A DNA stretch of 64,000 nucleotides, from the NCBI RefSeq assembly GCF_001514195.1, contig NZ_KQ948737.1:700012-764011 (forward strand), given 5' to 3'. Below the pieces are notes generated by a model that searched no databases, was not told where the DNA came from, and saw only the letters and a program-made list of their open reading frames with translations. The stretch comes from Streptomyces griseorubiginosus (GTDB lineage Bacteria; Actinomycetota; Actinomycetes; Streptomycetales; Streptomycetaceae). Positions 31,589 to 40,148 of the stretch are shown in pieces. Made by a program: the position numbers and the translations under genes. Within the stretch, counting starts at the first letter, position 1, and each line of letters starts with the position of its first letter.

Positions 31589-34354
31589 TTGATCCGTGCC
31601 CGGCGAATATGCGTGACCGCCGTGGCGGTACTGGCGGCCCTGGCGGGCTCGCCCGGACTGGCGCAAGCCCAACAGCCGCCCTCGACAGGGCCGTTGAGCG
31701 CGAGAGACGGCAACGGACTTCCGCCCGGGTGGCGGATCGACGGGAAGAGCGGAGCGCGTGAGCTGGTCTGGCGCTCCGGCGAGGCCGTTCCCACGGGGGA
31801 CGCACGCGTCGAGTTCCGTACCGGGAACCGGCTGCTCGGAGTGCCGAAGCCGGCGAAGGACGGGCGCACCTTCCGGCTCCCGCTCGACGACATCGGAACC
31901 GCGGGACTGACGGATCTGCAAGTGACCGCAGCGGGAAGGCGGTTGGACGCGGCCGCCGAGGAGCCGCGCGTTTCCGGCGCCCAGGGGGTTCGGCTCCCCG
32001 CGCAGGCACCGGCGAACGGTGTCGATCCCGGCAAGTCCGGCCCGTACCGCACGGTCAGCGGCGGATACGACCTCGCGCCGGTGCGCCTGCCCGGGTACGC
32101 CACCCCCGTGGAGATGCGCGCCCAGGTCGTGGCGCCGAAGGGAGCCACCGGCAGCCGCCCGCTCGTCCTGTTCCTGCACGGCCGCCACTCCACCTGCTAC
32201 AAGCCGGGCACCGAGAACGACAACCAGGACTGGCCCTGCACGGACGGCTACAGGCCGATCCCCAGCGAGAAGGGCTATCTGCGCGACCAGCGACTCCTGG
32301 CCTCCCAGGGCTATGTGACGGTGTCGATCGCGGCGAACGGCATCAACGCCCAGGACTGGCAGGCCGAGGACGCCGGCGCACAGGCCCGTTCCTCCCTGGT
32401 ACGGCAGCACCTCGCGCGCTGGGCCGAGTGGAGCGCCCACCGTACGACCGCCCCGGCCGTGGTGCGCGCGGCGCCGAAGGCGGACCTCTCCAAGGTCCTG
32501 CTCGTCGGCCACTCGCGCGGCGGTGAGGGCGTCAACCGGGCCGCCATGGACAGCCTGTACCCGCCGCCCAGGGCCGAGGACGGCTACCGCGGCCAGGTGC
32601 GCTGGAAGGTGCGCGGGACCGTGCTGATCGGACCGACGATCTTCGGCCAGAATCCGGTCGCCGACGTGCCGTCCGTGACCCTGCTGCCGGGCTGCGACGG
32701 CGATGTCTCCGACCTCCAGGGCGAGGACTTCGTCGACGGCACCCGGGGCGTCAGCCGGGGCACCGCCCTGCACAGCGCGGTCTACATGGTCGGCGCCAAC
32801 CACAACTTCTTCAACAGCGAGTGGACCCCGGGCGAGGCCGTCGCCCCGGCCGCGGACGACTTCGGGGACGACCCCGAGCACCGGGACCCGGTCTGCTCGC
32901 CGGGCGCGGCGACCCGGCTGACCGCCAAGCAGCAGCACAAGGCGGGCGCCACCTACATCGCGGCGGCGGCCCGGCTCTTCGTCGCCGGGGACGACCGGGT
33001 GCTTCCGCTGCTCGACGGTTCCGGCAGGCGGGCGCCCTCCGCCGACCCGGCCCGGGTCCTGACCCACGCGGTCGGCGGCCGCCGCACCGGCGGTTTCCTG
33101 CCGGACGGCGGCGCCAAGGTGACCGGTGCCCGGCTGTGCTCGGCGGTCGACCCGAACCCGGCCGTGGTCTGTCTGAACCCGGCGACCGTCGGCTCGTCGC
33201 CGCACTTCGCGTGGTGGGAGACGGAGAAGGAGACCGGCCGCAGCGCGGTGGCCCTGAAGTGGTCCGCCCCCGGCACACCCGCCCGCGTCACCCCCGCCAA
33301 GCCGCTCTCCCTGCACGGGTCCCAGAAACTGGCGCTGCGGGTCTTCGTCCCGCCGAACACCACGGGCACGAAGTTCGACGTGTCCGTCACCGACTCCGCC
33401 GGACGCCGGGCGACGCTGGGCCGGGCCCAGTTGGCCGGTCTGCCTGGTTCCGAGCGGACCGCGTCCTACTGGGCGCAGGAGCTGCGCGTCCCCCTGACCG
33501 CGGCGACCCGGGCCGGGCTCGATCTGCGGCACGTCAAGTCCCTTGAACTGACGCCCCGTTCGCGGTCCGGGAAGGCCTGGCTGATGGACGCCTGGGGCTG
33601 GGCGCCGGGCACCCCCGCCGTGAAGGCCGCCGCGCTGACCCGCGTCGACGTGGGCCGCACCCTCGTCAAGGAGGGCGACTCGGGCACCCGCACCTACCGG
33701 GTCCCGGTGCGGATCTCCGGCCACGGCAGCGGTCAGGTCCGGGTGTACGTCATCGAGCCGGGCAGCGGGCGGGCCAAGAGCAAGCTGGTGACGGTTCGGC
33801 CCGGCAGTCACGCCATCGACGTGCCGGTCCAGGTGAAGGGCGACACCGTCTTCGGCGACGACGTGCAGCACGACATCGCGGTCAAGGCCGTCCACCACTC
33901 CGTCGTCGGCAAGCACCGGGGCGGGCTCACCGTCGAGAACGACGACCCCGAGCCGGTGATCACCCTGTCGCCGGTCGTGGACCGGGTCACCGAGGGCGGG
34001 ACGCTGACCTGGCGGCTGTCCATCGACGCCCCCGCCGCGGTGGACCTCTGGCAGCCGGTGCGGGTGCTCCCGGTCACCGAGGGCGCCGAACTGTCCACCA
34101 AGGACGTGGACCCGCAGTGGCTCAAGGAGTGGTCGGGTGAGGAGCCCGACCCCGAGCGCCGGCTGTCCGACGCGAGTCTGTGGGCGTGGCTGACCATCCC
34201 CGCGGGCAGCACCAGCGTGGACTTCGTGACGCCGACCGTCCGGGACCAGGTGGCCGAGCCGACGGAGTCGATGCGCCTCGCGATGACCGACCGCGACGCC
34301 CGGCCGCTGCCCGACCGGCCGGTGCTGACGGGGACGGTGCTCGACCAGCCGTAG
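31589..34354 (+). CDS. Large secreted alpha/beta-hydrolase-fold protein with Calx-beta-like C-terminal modules
   Basis: The 921-residue protein has a Sec signal peptide (RRICVTAVAVLAALAG, cleavage near AQAQQ). A beta-rich N-terminal part precedes an alpha/beta-hydrolase core with PLVLFLHGRHSTC (oxyanion region) and VLLVGHSRGGEGVN (nucleophile elbow G-H-S-R-G). A later region repeats beta modules with LVKEGDSGTRTYRVPV and VTEGGTLTWRLSI, reminiscent of Calx-beta domains. It is probably an exported esterase, lipase or peptidase-like enzyme; the substrate is unknown. The TTG at 31589 is chosen because GAGGAG lies just upstream and the signal peptide starts there. Confidence 0.82.
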   Translation: MIRARRICVTAVAVLAALAGSPGLAQAQQPPSTGPLSARDGNGLPPGWRIDGKSGARELVWRSGEAVPTGDARVEFRTGNRLLGVPKPAKDGRTFRLPLDDIGTAGLTDLQVTAAGRRLDAAAEEPRVSGAQGVRLPAQAPANGVDPGKSGPYRTVSGGYDLAPVRLPGYATPVEMRAQVVAPKGATGSRPLVLFLHGRHSTCYKPGTENDNQDWPCTDGYRPIPSEKGYLRDQRLLASQGYVTVSIAANGINAQDWQAEDAGAQARSSLVRQHLARWAEWSAHRTTAPAVVRAAPKADLSKVLLVGHSRGGEGVNRAAMDSLYPPPRAEDGYRGQVRWKVRGTVLIGPTIFGQNPVADVPSVTLLPGCDGDVSDLQGEDFVDGTRGVSRGTALHSAVYMVGANHNFFNSEWTPGEAVAPAADDFGDDPEHRDPVCSPGAATRLTAKQQHKAGATYIAAAARLFVAGDDRVLPLLDGSGRRAPSADPARVLTHAVGGRRTGGFLPDGGAKVTGARLCSAVDPNPAVVCLNPATVGSSPHFAWWETEKETGRSAVALKWSAPGTPARVTPAKPLSLHGSQKLALRVFVPPNTTGTKFDVSVTDSAGRRATLGRAQLAGLPGSERTASYWAQELRVPLTAATRAGLDLRHVKSLELTPRSRSGKAWLMDAWGWAPGTPAVKAAALTRVDVGRTLVKEGDSGTRTYRVPVRISGHGSGQVRVYVIEPGSGRAKSKLVTVRPGSHAIDVPVQVKGDTVFGDDVQHDIAVKAVHHSVVGKHRGGLTVENDDPEPVITLSPVVDRVTEGGTLTWRLSIDAPAAVDLWQPVRVLPVTEGAELSTKDVDPQWLKEWSGEEPDPERRLSDASLWAWLTIPAGSTSVDFVTPTVRDQVAEPTESMRLAMTDRDARPLPDRPVLTGTVLDQP

Positions 34355-34367
34355 GCACGACGGCGAG

Positions 34368-34405
34368 GGTTCGTGACCGCCCTCACGGTTCGTGACCGCC
34401 CTCAC
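34368..34405. repeat. Perfect 19-bp direct repeat x2 after a stop codon
   Basis: GGTTCGTGACCGCCCTCAC occurs twice in direct succession (34368-34386 and 34387-34405), 13 bp after the stop of the secreted hydrolase gene. Unlike the other arrays in this window the unit does not include the stop codon. The repeat abuts a strong terminator hairpin. Confidence 0.9.
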
Positions 34406-34436
34406 GCGCGGGGCCCGGAGTGCCCGGGCCCCGCGC
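34406..34436. terminator. Strong bidirectional hairpin between convergent genes
   Basis: GCGCGGGGCCCGG (34406-34418) pairs perfectly with CCGGGCCCCGCGC (34424-34436), a 13-bp stem with a 5-nt loop. It lies between the secreted hydrolase gene and the convergent PPOX gene. There is no U-run, as is usual in Streptomyces. Confidence 0.8.
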
Positions 34437-34531
34437 TCCGCGAGGTCACACAGGCGTCACCAGCTCACGCCGACGCCACCCGCTCCCGCTCGCTCCAGAG
34501 ATCGCCCCGGCTTCACCGCGTCCCACCCGGT

Positions 34532-34912
34532 TCACAGGGTCACGCGGATGCCGACCGTGCCGTCCCGTCCCCGTCGCAGTCTGCTGCCGAGGAGGGTGAG
34601 CCGGCCCAGGACGCCGTACTTCCGGGCCAGGAGCTGCCGGTAGCGTCCGGTGGTCGCCGCGTCGACGATCTCCGCGGTGGCCGGGATCTGGTCGCCGGTC
34701 GGGTTGCCGCGCACGTCGCAGGGGCCCACCAGGACGTCCGCGCGGGCCCTGATCCGCTTCACCTTCCAGGCGTCGGCGGCCGACCACGCACCGAGCGTGT
34801 CCCCGTCCCTGACCACCCACACCGGGGTGGCGACCGGGGTGCCGTTCTTCCGAAAGCTGGTCAGCAGAAGGTACTTGCCCGCGCCGAGCCGCTCCAGCGG
34901 CGTGTCGTCCAT
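34532..34912 (-). CDS. PPOX-class F420-dependent oxidoreductase-like protein
   Basis: The 126-residue split-barrel protein contains YLLLTSFRKNGTPVATPVWV, KVKRIRARADVLVGPCDVRG and ARKYGVLGRL, the pattern of the Rv2061-type PPOX subfamily of F420- or FMN-binding proteins. Such proteins reduce unsaturated or quinone-like substrates using F420H2. Length matches the family. The gene lies just downstream of the TetR gene at 34945 on the same strand, with a 32-bp gap, and may be co-transcribed with it. Confidence 0.87.
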   Translation of the reverse strand: MDDTPLERLGAGKYLLLTSFRKNGTPVATPVWVVRDGDTLGAWSAADAWKVKRIRARADVLVGPCDVRGNPTGDQIPATAEIVDAATTGRYRQLLARKYGVLGRLTLLGSRLRRGRDGTVGIRVTL

Positions 34913-34944
34913 GACGGAAGTCTAGGCGCGGTCCCCTCGGAAGG

Positions 34945-35532
34945 TCATTCGACCAGGAACCGGCCGAGCAGGTCGATGACCGGCTGCACCGGGACCGTGG
35001 GGTCGAAGGCCCGCTGGACACCGATGCCGATCCCCAGGGCGAGCAGGATCAGTGCGGCCGTGTCCGGGGCCATGCTCGGGGTCACGCCCAGTTCCCGCAC
35101 CTGGGTGCGGATGAGGTCGGCGAGGGCCGCGGTGACCGCCTGTCGCCGCTGGGCGAGTTGTTCGCAGACCTGTGGGTCACGGCGGTTGGCGGTGGCGAAC
35201 TCGACTTCCAGCGCGGTCCACGAGCTGTCGCCGATGTGCCGCTCGGCCCAGCGCGCGAACCCGGCCAGCCGCTCCTCGATGCCGTCGGCGTCCCCCATCT
35301 CGGCCGCGATCAGCGCCACTTGCCGCAGGGCGATGCGGTCCAGAACGGCCAGGCAGAGGTCGTTCTTCGTCGCGAAGTTGGAGTACACGGCGCCCTTGGA
35401 GTATCCGGCTGCCTCCGCCACCCGCTCGATGGAGGTGGCCGTGAAGCCGTCGCGCAGGAAGAGCTCGTACGCGGTCTCGAGGACGTGTTCGCGGGTGCGG
35501 GCCTGGCTCTCGGCCCGGGTCAGTCTTGCCAC
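34945..35532 (-). CDS. TetR/AcrR-family transcriptional regulator
   Basis: The 195-residue regulator has a clear helix-turn-helix (ATSIERVAEAAGYSKGAVYS) followed by NFATKNDLCLAVLDR and a TetR C-terminal domain. It is divergent from the patatin and Baeyer-Villiger-type genes with only 58 bp between starts. It therefore most likely represses that pair and itself. GAATACCG is repeated in the spacer and could be its half-site. Confidence 0.92.
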   Translation of the reverse strand: MARLTRAESQARTREHVLETAYELFLRDGFTATSIERVAEAAGYSKGAVYSNFATKNDLCLAVLDRIALRQVALIAAEMGDADGIEERLAGFARWAERHIGDSSWTALEVEFATANRRDPQVCEQLAQRRQAVTAALADLIRTQVRELGVTPSMAPDTAALILLALGIGIGVQRAFDPTVPVQPVIDLLGRFLVE

Positions 35533-35539
35533 GCCCGCA

Positions 35540-35581
35540 GAATACCGCTAGCTTCCGGATTCCCTTGAGATCTGAATACCG
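35540..35581. promoter_or_regulatory. Divergent spacer with repeated GAATACCG half-sites
   Basis: GAATACCG occurs at 35540-35547 and 35574-35581, and between them CCGGATTC (35556-35563) is close to the inverted complement. The arrangement GAATACCG..CCGGATTC forms an imperfect dyad in the short spacer between the TetR gene and the patatin gene. It is a candidate operator controlling both directions. Confidence 0.45.
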
Positions 35582-35590
35582 GGAGAATCC

Positions 35591-36535
35591 ATGGCTCCAC
35601 GACGTGCGCTGGTGATCGGCTGCGGCGGCACCCTCGGTTTCGCCTGGACGGTCGCCGCGCTCACCGCAGTAGAGGACGCGCTGGACTGGGACACACGGAC
35701 CGCCGAGGTGCTGGTGGGGACCTCCGCGGGGGCCGAGATCGCGTCCGCCCTCGGGTGCGGACGATCCCCGGCCGACCTGCTCGCGGCGGTTCGGGGAGAG
35801 CGCGGCGCGGATCCGGTGCTGCACACGCACGTCCGCACCCACCCGGGCCCGCTGCCCCCGGTGCCGCTGCCCGCGCTGCCGGGGGCGGGGCTGGTCACGG
35901 CCGCCTTACGGGGAAGGGTGTCGCCGGGGTCGGGCCTTGTGGGGCTGCTGCCGCGCGGCCGGGGCGACGCGCACTGGTTGCGCCGCTTCGGCGCCGCGCT
36001 GACGGACGGGCGGCCGTGGCCGGACGCCACGGAGACCTGGCTGGTCGCTGCGGACACCCGCACGGGCCGCCGGGTCCCGTTCGGGGCGCCCGGATCGCCG
36101 GAGACGGATCTCGGGACCGCGCTCGCCGCGTCCTGGGCGATCCCCGGCTGGTTCCCGCCGGTGCGGATCGGGGGACGGAGCTATCTGGACGGCGGGGCGG
36201 TGTCGCCCACGTCGGCTGACCTCCTCGCGCCCCTCGGGCTGGACGAGGTGGTGATCGTGGCCCCCATGTCGACCTCAGGCGGCGCCCCCGCCACCGGCCT
36301 GAGCCGGCTCGAACGGATGCTGCGCCGCTGGATGACCCGCACCGTCGACCGGGAGGAACGCATCCTCCGCGCGGCGGGCTGCCGCGTCGTCAGAGTCGAG
36401 CCGGGCGCCGAGGAACTGGCGGCGATGGGCGCCAACTTCATGGACCCGCGGCCCCTCCCGGCCGTCCTCGACGCCTCCCTGCGCACCGCCCCGGGCCGCG
36501 TGGAGCGGGCCCTCGAAAGGAGCGTGGCGGCATGA
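35591..36535 (+). CDS. Patatin-like phospholipase, TTA-codon containing
   Basis: The 314-residue protein has the patatin catalytic dyad: oxyanion-hole glycines GCGGTLGFAW (about residues 10-19), nucleophile elbow GTSAG with Ser45 and SYLDGGAVSPTS with Asp200. Patatins hydrolyse phospholipid or other acyl esters. Codon 106 is TTA (35906-35908), the rare leucine codon read by the bldA tRNA in Streptomyces. I found no other TTA codon in the genes of this window, so translation may wait for the developmental switch. The stop overlaps the next ATG, so the downstream monooxygenase is coupled to it. Confidence 0.9.
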   Translation: MAPRRALVIGCGGTLGFAWTVAALTAVEDALDWDTRTAEVLVGTSAGAEIASALGCGRSPADLLAAVRGERGADPVLHTHVRTHPGPLPPVPLPALPGAGLVTAALRGRVSPGSGLVGLLPRGRGDAHWLRRFGAALTDGRPWPDATETWLVAADTRTGRRVPFGAPGSPETDLGTALAASWAIPGWFPPVRIGGRSYLDGGAVSPTSADLLAPLGLDEVVIVAPMSTSGGAPATGLSRLERMLRRWMTRTVDREERILRAAGCRVVRVEPGAEELAAMGANFMDPRPLPAVLDASLRTAPGRVERALERSVAA

Positions 36536-38055
36536 GCACCCATGTCGAGGTCCTCGTCGTGGGCGCCGGGATTTCCGGGGTCGGCGCCGGGGCGAGGCTC
36601 CGCGCGGCCGGTGTGCGGGACTTCCTGATCGTCGAGGCGGCCGGCGACTTCGGCGGCACCTGGCGAGCCAACACCTACCCCGGCTGCCAGTGCGACGTCC
36701 CGTCCCGCCTCTACAGCTACTCCTTCGCCCCGAACCCCCGCTGGACACGGGTCTACGCGCACCAGCCAGAGATCCTCGCCTATGTGCGGCGGGTGGCCGA
36801 CACGTACGGGCTGCGCGAGCACACCCGGTTCGGGGTGCGGGTCACCGAAGCGCGGTGGCAGCCCGGCCCGGCGCGCTGGCTGGTCCGCACCGACGCCGGG
36901 GAGTTCACCGCCCGGTTCCTGATCGCCGGTGCCGGTCCGTGGAACGAGCCCCTCGTCCCGGACGTGCCCGGTCTCGACCGGTTCCCGGGCGAGGTGTTCC
37001 ACTCCGCGCGCTGGAACCACGCCTATGACCTTCGCGGCAAGCGGGTCGCGGTGCTCGGGACCGGTGCCTCGGCCGTGCAGTTCGTCCCGCGGATCGTCCC
37101 GGACGTGGCCCGGCTCCATCTGTTCCAGCGCACCGCCCAGTGGGTGCTGCCGAAGCCGGACCACCACGTGCCGAGGGCCGAACGGTGGGCGATGGGCCAT
37201 GTGCCCGGGGCGCGGGCAGCGGTGGCCGCGCTGGAGTACCGGGTCATGGAGGCGCTGGGACACGGATTCCGGCGGCCCGGTCTCATGCGGGGCGTCCAGG
37301 CCGTGGCCCGGGCCCATCTGCGCGCCACCGTGCGCGATCCCGCGCTGCGCCGCAAGCTGACCCCGGACTACACCATCGGCTGCAAGCGCATCCTGTTCTC
37401 CAACCACTACTACCCCGCGTTGACCAGGCCGCAGGTCGAGGTGCACGCGGCCGCCGTGCGGGCCGTCGACGGAAGCACCGTGCGCGGTGCGGACGGCAGC
37501 TGTGCCGAGGTGGACGCGATCATCCTCGGCACCGGCTTCCACATCCTCGACACCCCGCTCGCGGGCCTGGTCCGCGACGGCACCGGCCGCACCCTCTCCG
37601 ACCACTGGCAGGGCTCCCCCGAGGCGTATCTCGGCACCGTCGTCGCCGGTTTCCCGAACGCCTTCCTGCTGCTCGGCCCCGGTCTGGGCACCGGGCACTC
37701 GTCGGCGTTCGCCATCCTGGAGGCGCAGCTCGACCTCGTCCTGGGCGCCATCACGGCCGCACGGCAGCAGAGTTGGGCGGCCATCGAGGTGCGCGAGGAG
37801 GTGCAGTCCGCGTACAACGTCCGGCTCCAGGCCGCCCTGGCCGGCACCGTCTACAACTCCGGCGGATGCCGCAGCTACTACCTCGACGCCAACGGCCGCA
37901 ACAGCTTCAGCTGGCCGTGGTCGACCGGTCGACTGCGCAGCGAGGTGGGCCGGTTCGACGCACGGGACTTCGTCCTCACCGATGACACCGGTGTGCGGGA
38001 CGGGACTCGCCGAGGAAGTTCGCCGACTTTGCCACAGGAACACCAACTGCCGTGA
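36532..38055 (+). CDS. Flavin-containing / Baeyer-Villiger-type monooxygenase
   Basis: The 507-residue protein has an FAD-binding fold at its start (VVGAGISGVGAG, about residues 9-20), the GDFGGTW and YPGCQCDVPSRLYSYSF segments, the Baeyer-Villiger fingerprint FPGEVFHSARW (about 151-161) and a second dinucleotide motif VLGTGASAVQ for NADPH. It would insert oxygen into a ketone to give an ester or lactone, or oxidise a heteroatom. The partner patatin-like esterase is encoded just before it (ATGA overlap), so the pair could convert a ketone to an ester and then cleave it. The substrate is unknown. Confidence 0.92.
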   Translation: MSTHVEVLVVGAGISGVGAGARLRAAGVRDFLIVEAAGDFGGTWRANTYPGCQCDVPSRLYSYSFAPNPRWTRVYAHQPEILAYVRRVADTYGLREHTRFGVRVTEARWQPGPARWLVRTDAGEFTARFLIAGAGPWNEPLVPDVPGLDRFPGEVFHSARWNHAYDLRGKRVAVLGTGASAVQFVPRIVPDVARLHLFQRTAQWVLPKPDHHVPRAERWAMGHVPGARAAVAALEYRVMEALGHGFRRPGLMRGVQAVARAHLRATVRDPALRRKLTPDYTIGCKRILFSNHYYPALTRPQVEVHAAAVRAVDGSTVRGADGSCAEVDAIILGTGFHILDTPLAGLVRDGTGRTLSDHWQGSPEAYLGTVVAGFPNAFLLLGPGLGTGHSSAFAILEAQLDLVLGAITAARQQSWAAIEVREEVQSAYNVRLQAALAGTVYNSGGCRSYYLDANGRNSFSWPWSTGRLRSEVGRFDARDFVLTDDTGVRDGTRRGSSPTLPQEHQLP

Positions 38056-38151
38056 ACGCGCCCGGCTCCGGCGCCGTATGCAGAGGAGGGCACTCAACGA
38101 CCGGAGGGCCCCGCGGTGCTGACACCGCTTGTTCTGGTTCGGGAGCCATGC

Positions 38152-39516
38152 ATGAGGCACGCACGACGACGAGTCGTCCGGCGGGTGACACAGCTGGCGG
38201 CAGTCGGCGGACTCCTGTTGGGAGGCACGATGGTCACGCGGGCCGTCGCGAGCGAACCTCCCGCCACCGCGCCGCCGCGCACCTTCGCGCAGCAGGCCGG
38301 GGGCACGGGGGCGGACATCGTGGCGCGGCTCGGTTCCGCCCGTACGGCAGGCACCTGGATCCGCGCCGACGGCAAGCCCGTCGTCGCGGTCACCGACGCG
38401 AAGGCGGCCACCGAGGTGCGCGCGGCGGGGGCCGAGGCGAAGGTCGTCGAGCACAGCATGGACGAGCTCAAGTCGGCGGCGAAGACGCTGCGTTCGGCAC
38501 CTCGGGTCGCGGGGACGGCGTGGTCCATGGACTACCGCACCAACCAGGTGGTGGTGCAGGGCGACAGCACCGTCTCGGCGTCCGACTGGGCCGGCATGAA
38601 GAAGGTCGCGGACGGCATCGGCGGCTTCGTGAAGACGGAGCGCACCGCGGGCACCTTCACGCCCCGCCTCAACGGGGCGCAGCCGATCCTGTCGACCGGC
38701 GGGCGCTGTTCGGCCGGCTTCAACGTGACCAACGGCCAGAGCGACTTCATCCTGACCGCGGGGCACTGCGGCCCCACCGGTTCGGTGTGGTTCGCGGACA
38801 CCGGCGGCACCAACCAGCTGGGCAGGACGGTCACCCAGAACTTCCCGGGCAACGACTACTCCCTGGTGCAGTACGCCAACGGGAAGGCCGGCGACGGGGC
38901 CGGCGTCGTGTTCATCGGGAACGGCAAGGGGGTGCAGATCACCGGGGCGGGCGATCCCTCCATCGGGCAGCGGGTGTTCCGCAGCGGCAGCACCAGCGGG
39001 CTGCACGACGGGCAGGTGACGTCGGTCAACGCGACCGTGAACTACCCGGAGGGCACGGTCACCGGGCTGATCGAGACCAACGTGTGCGCGGAGCCCGGGG
39101 ACAGCGGTGGTCCGATGTTCTCCGAGGGGATCGCGCTCGGCATCACCTCGGGCGGCAGCGGTGACTGCACACAGGGCGGGACGACGTTCTTCGAGCCGGT
39201 GACCAAGGCGCTCAAGGATCTCGGCATGCAGCTGATCGTGTCGAACCCGGCCGCGGCCGGCGGGGCCTCCCCCGCGCCGTCGGCCACTTCGGCACAGGGT
39301 GCGATCGCACCCGGCGGCGCCTCACCCGGTTCCTCGGCCACGGTCGAGGGGGCCGCGGGCACCCCGTTCCTGAGCCGCCTCACCGACACCCGCAACGTCG
39401 GTCCGGGCCTGCTCGTCGTCGGAGGCAGCCTGATCGCCCTGGTGGCGGCCCGCTACATCCGCTCGGAACAGGACCGCAAGGCGTATCAGCGCTACTACTC
39501 GGCGACTTGGGGCTGA
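38152..39516 (+). CDS. Streptogrisin-like S1 serine protease with C-terminal membrane anchor
   Basis: The 454-residue protein has an N-terminal signal, an acidic pro-region of about 130 residues and a chymotrypsin-like domain. The catalytic triad is His205 (TAGHC), Asp235 (GNDYSLV) and Ser318 (GDSGGP). Cysteines lie in the usual disulfide places. After the protease comes a low-complexity Pro/Ala/Ser linker and a hydrophobic segment (VGPGLLVVGGSLIALVAARY) followed by a short basic tail. The enzyme would therefore stay membrane-bound with its catalytic domain outside, unlike soluble streptogrisins. The ATG at 38152 follows GGGAG. Confidence 0.9.
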   Translation: MRHARRRVVRRVTQLAAVGGLLLGGTMVTRAVASEPPATAPPRTFAQQAGGTGADIVARLGSARTAGTWIRADGKPVVAVTDAKAATEVRAAGAEAKVVEHSMDELKSAAKTLRSAPRVAGTAWSMDYRTNQVVVQGDSTVSASDWAGMKKVADGIGGFVKTERTAGTFTPRLNGAQPILSTGGRCSAGFNVTNGQSDFILTAGHCGPTGSVWFADTGGTNQLGRTVTQNFPGNDYSLVQYANGKAGDGAGVVFIGNGKGVQITGAGDPSIGQRVFRSGSTSGLHDGQVTSVNATVNYPEGTVTGLIETNVCAEPGDSGGPMFSEGIALGITSGGSGDCTQGGTTFFEPVTKALKDLGMQLIVSNPAAAGGASPAPSATSAQGAIAPGGASPGSSATVEGAAGTPFLSRLTDTRNVGPGLLVVGGSLIALVAARYIRSEQDRKAYQRYYSATWG

Positions 39517-39846
39517 GCCACGGGTCATCCCACGCTCAGCAGGCCAGGTCCGTCCGAGGTTCACGGGGAGGGCCGGGTGGAGCAGGGGGCACGACTGCGC
39601 CCGACGGCGATGGCCGTCGGGCGGCGAGCAGGAGCAGGCGGAAGCCGAGCGCGTCGGGCAGTGGGATCACTGGTACGGCGGCGGCCCGCGCCGCTGCCGG
39701 GGCCGGCGGGCAGCATCCCGCCGGTTCGGCTGTGGTAGGTGAAGTCGACGATGCCGTAGCAGACCGCCGAGGTCGGTGCGAGGAGAGGGCCGTCCCGTCA
39801 GGGGTGCCCGGGGGCGGGGCGGTGATGCCCCGAGGGGTTCTCGGGG
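39517..39846. other. 330-bp spacer without a supported gene
   Basis: This region between the S1 protease gene and the small gene at 39847 contains several open frames in all directions but none with a ribosome binding site or family motif. The minus strand has protein-like pieces in two different frames (CYGIVDFTYHS and VPVIPLPDALGFRLLLLAARR), which might be remnants of a decayed, frameshifted gene. The evidence is weak. Confidence 0.4.
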
Positions 39847-40020
39847 CTAGGCCGCCGGGACCGGTTGCGGAGCGGCGGCGGCCCACTCCAGGACGAGGCG
39901 CTGGTATTCCTCACGCTGCTCGCCGCTCAGTGTCCCGCCCGCCCGGCGCCACAGGGCCCGGATCTCCTCGTTGACCTCGTCGGCCGATCGATCGGTAACG
40001 GGTTCAACGGTGGTGGACAT
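39847..40020 (-). CDS. Small hypothetical protein, 57 residues
   Basis: A short charged protein begins MSTTVEPVTDRSADEVNEE and contains one likely helix pair (NEEIRALWRRAGG, SGEQREEYQRLVLEWAAA). It has no signal or membrane segment. TATGCT lies 7 nt before the ATG and could be a -10 of a leaderless mRNA, as no ribosome binding site is visible. A longer frame reaches 40110 but starts without support. No function can be assigned. Confidence 0.6.
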   Translation of the reverse strand: MSTTVEPVTDRSADEVNEEIRALWRRAGGTLSGEQREEYQRLVLEWAAAAPQPVPAA

Positions 40021-40148
40021 GGTGTGAAGCATACGGCTCCGGAAGTGAAGGCGCCGTGAGTAATCACGCCAGAAAAGGACATACCGGACCGTGTTACTGA
40101 TCACGTCCATCTGTCAACACGCGTTCCTGTCAAGGGTTGTGGCCTGCT

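Noticed and set aside
39536..39886. 116-codon minus-strand open frame
   Set aside because: It is Pro/Ala-rich low complexity, overlaps the small gene at 39847 and lacks a ribosome binding site.
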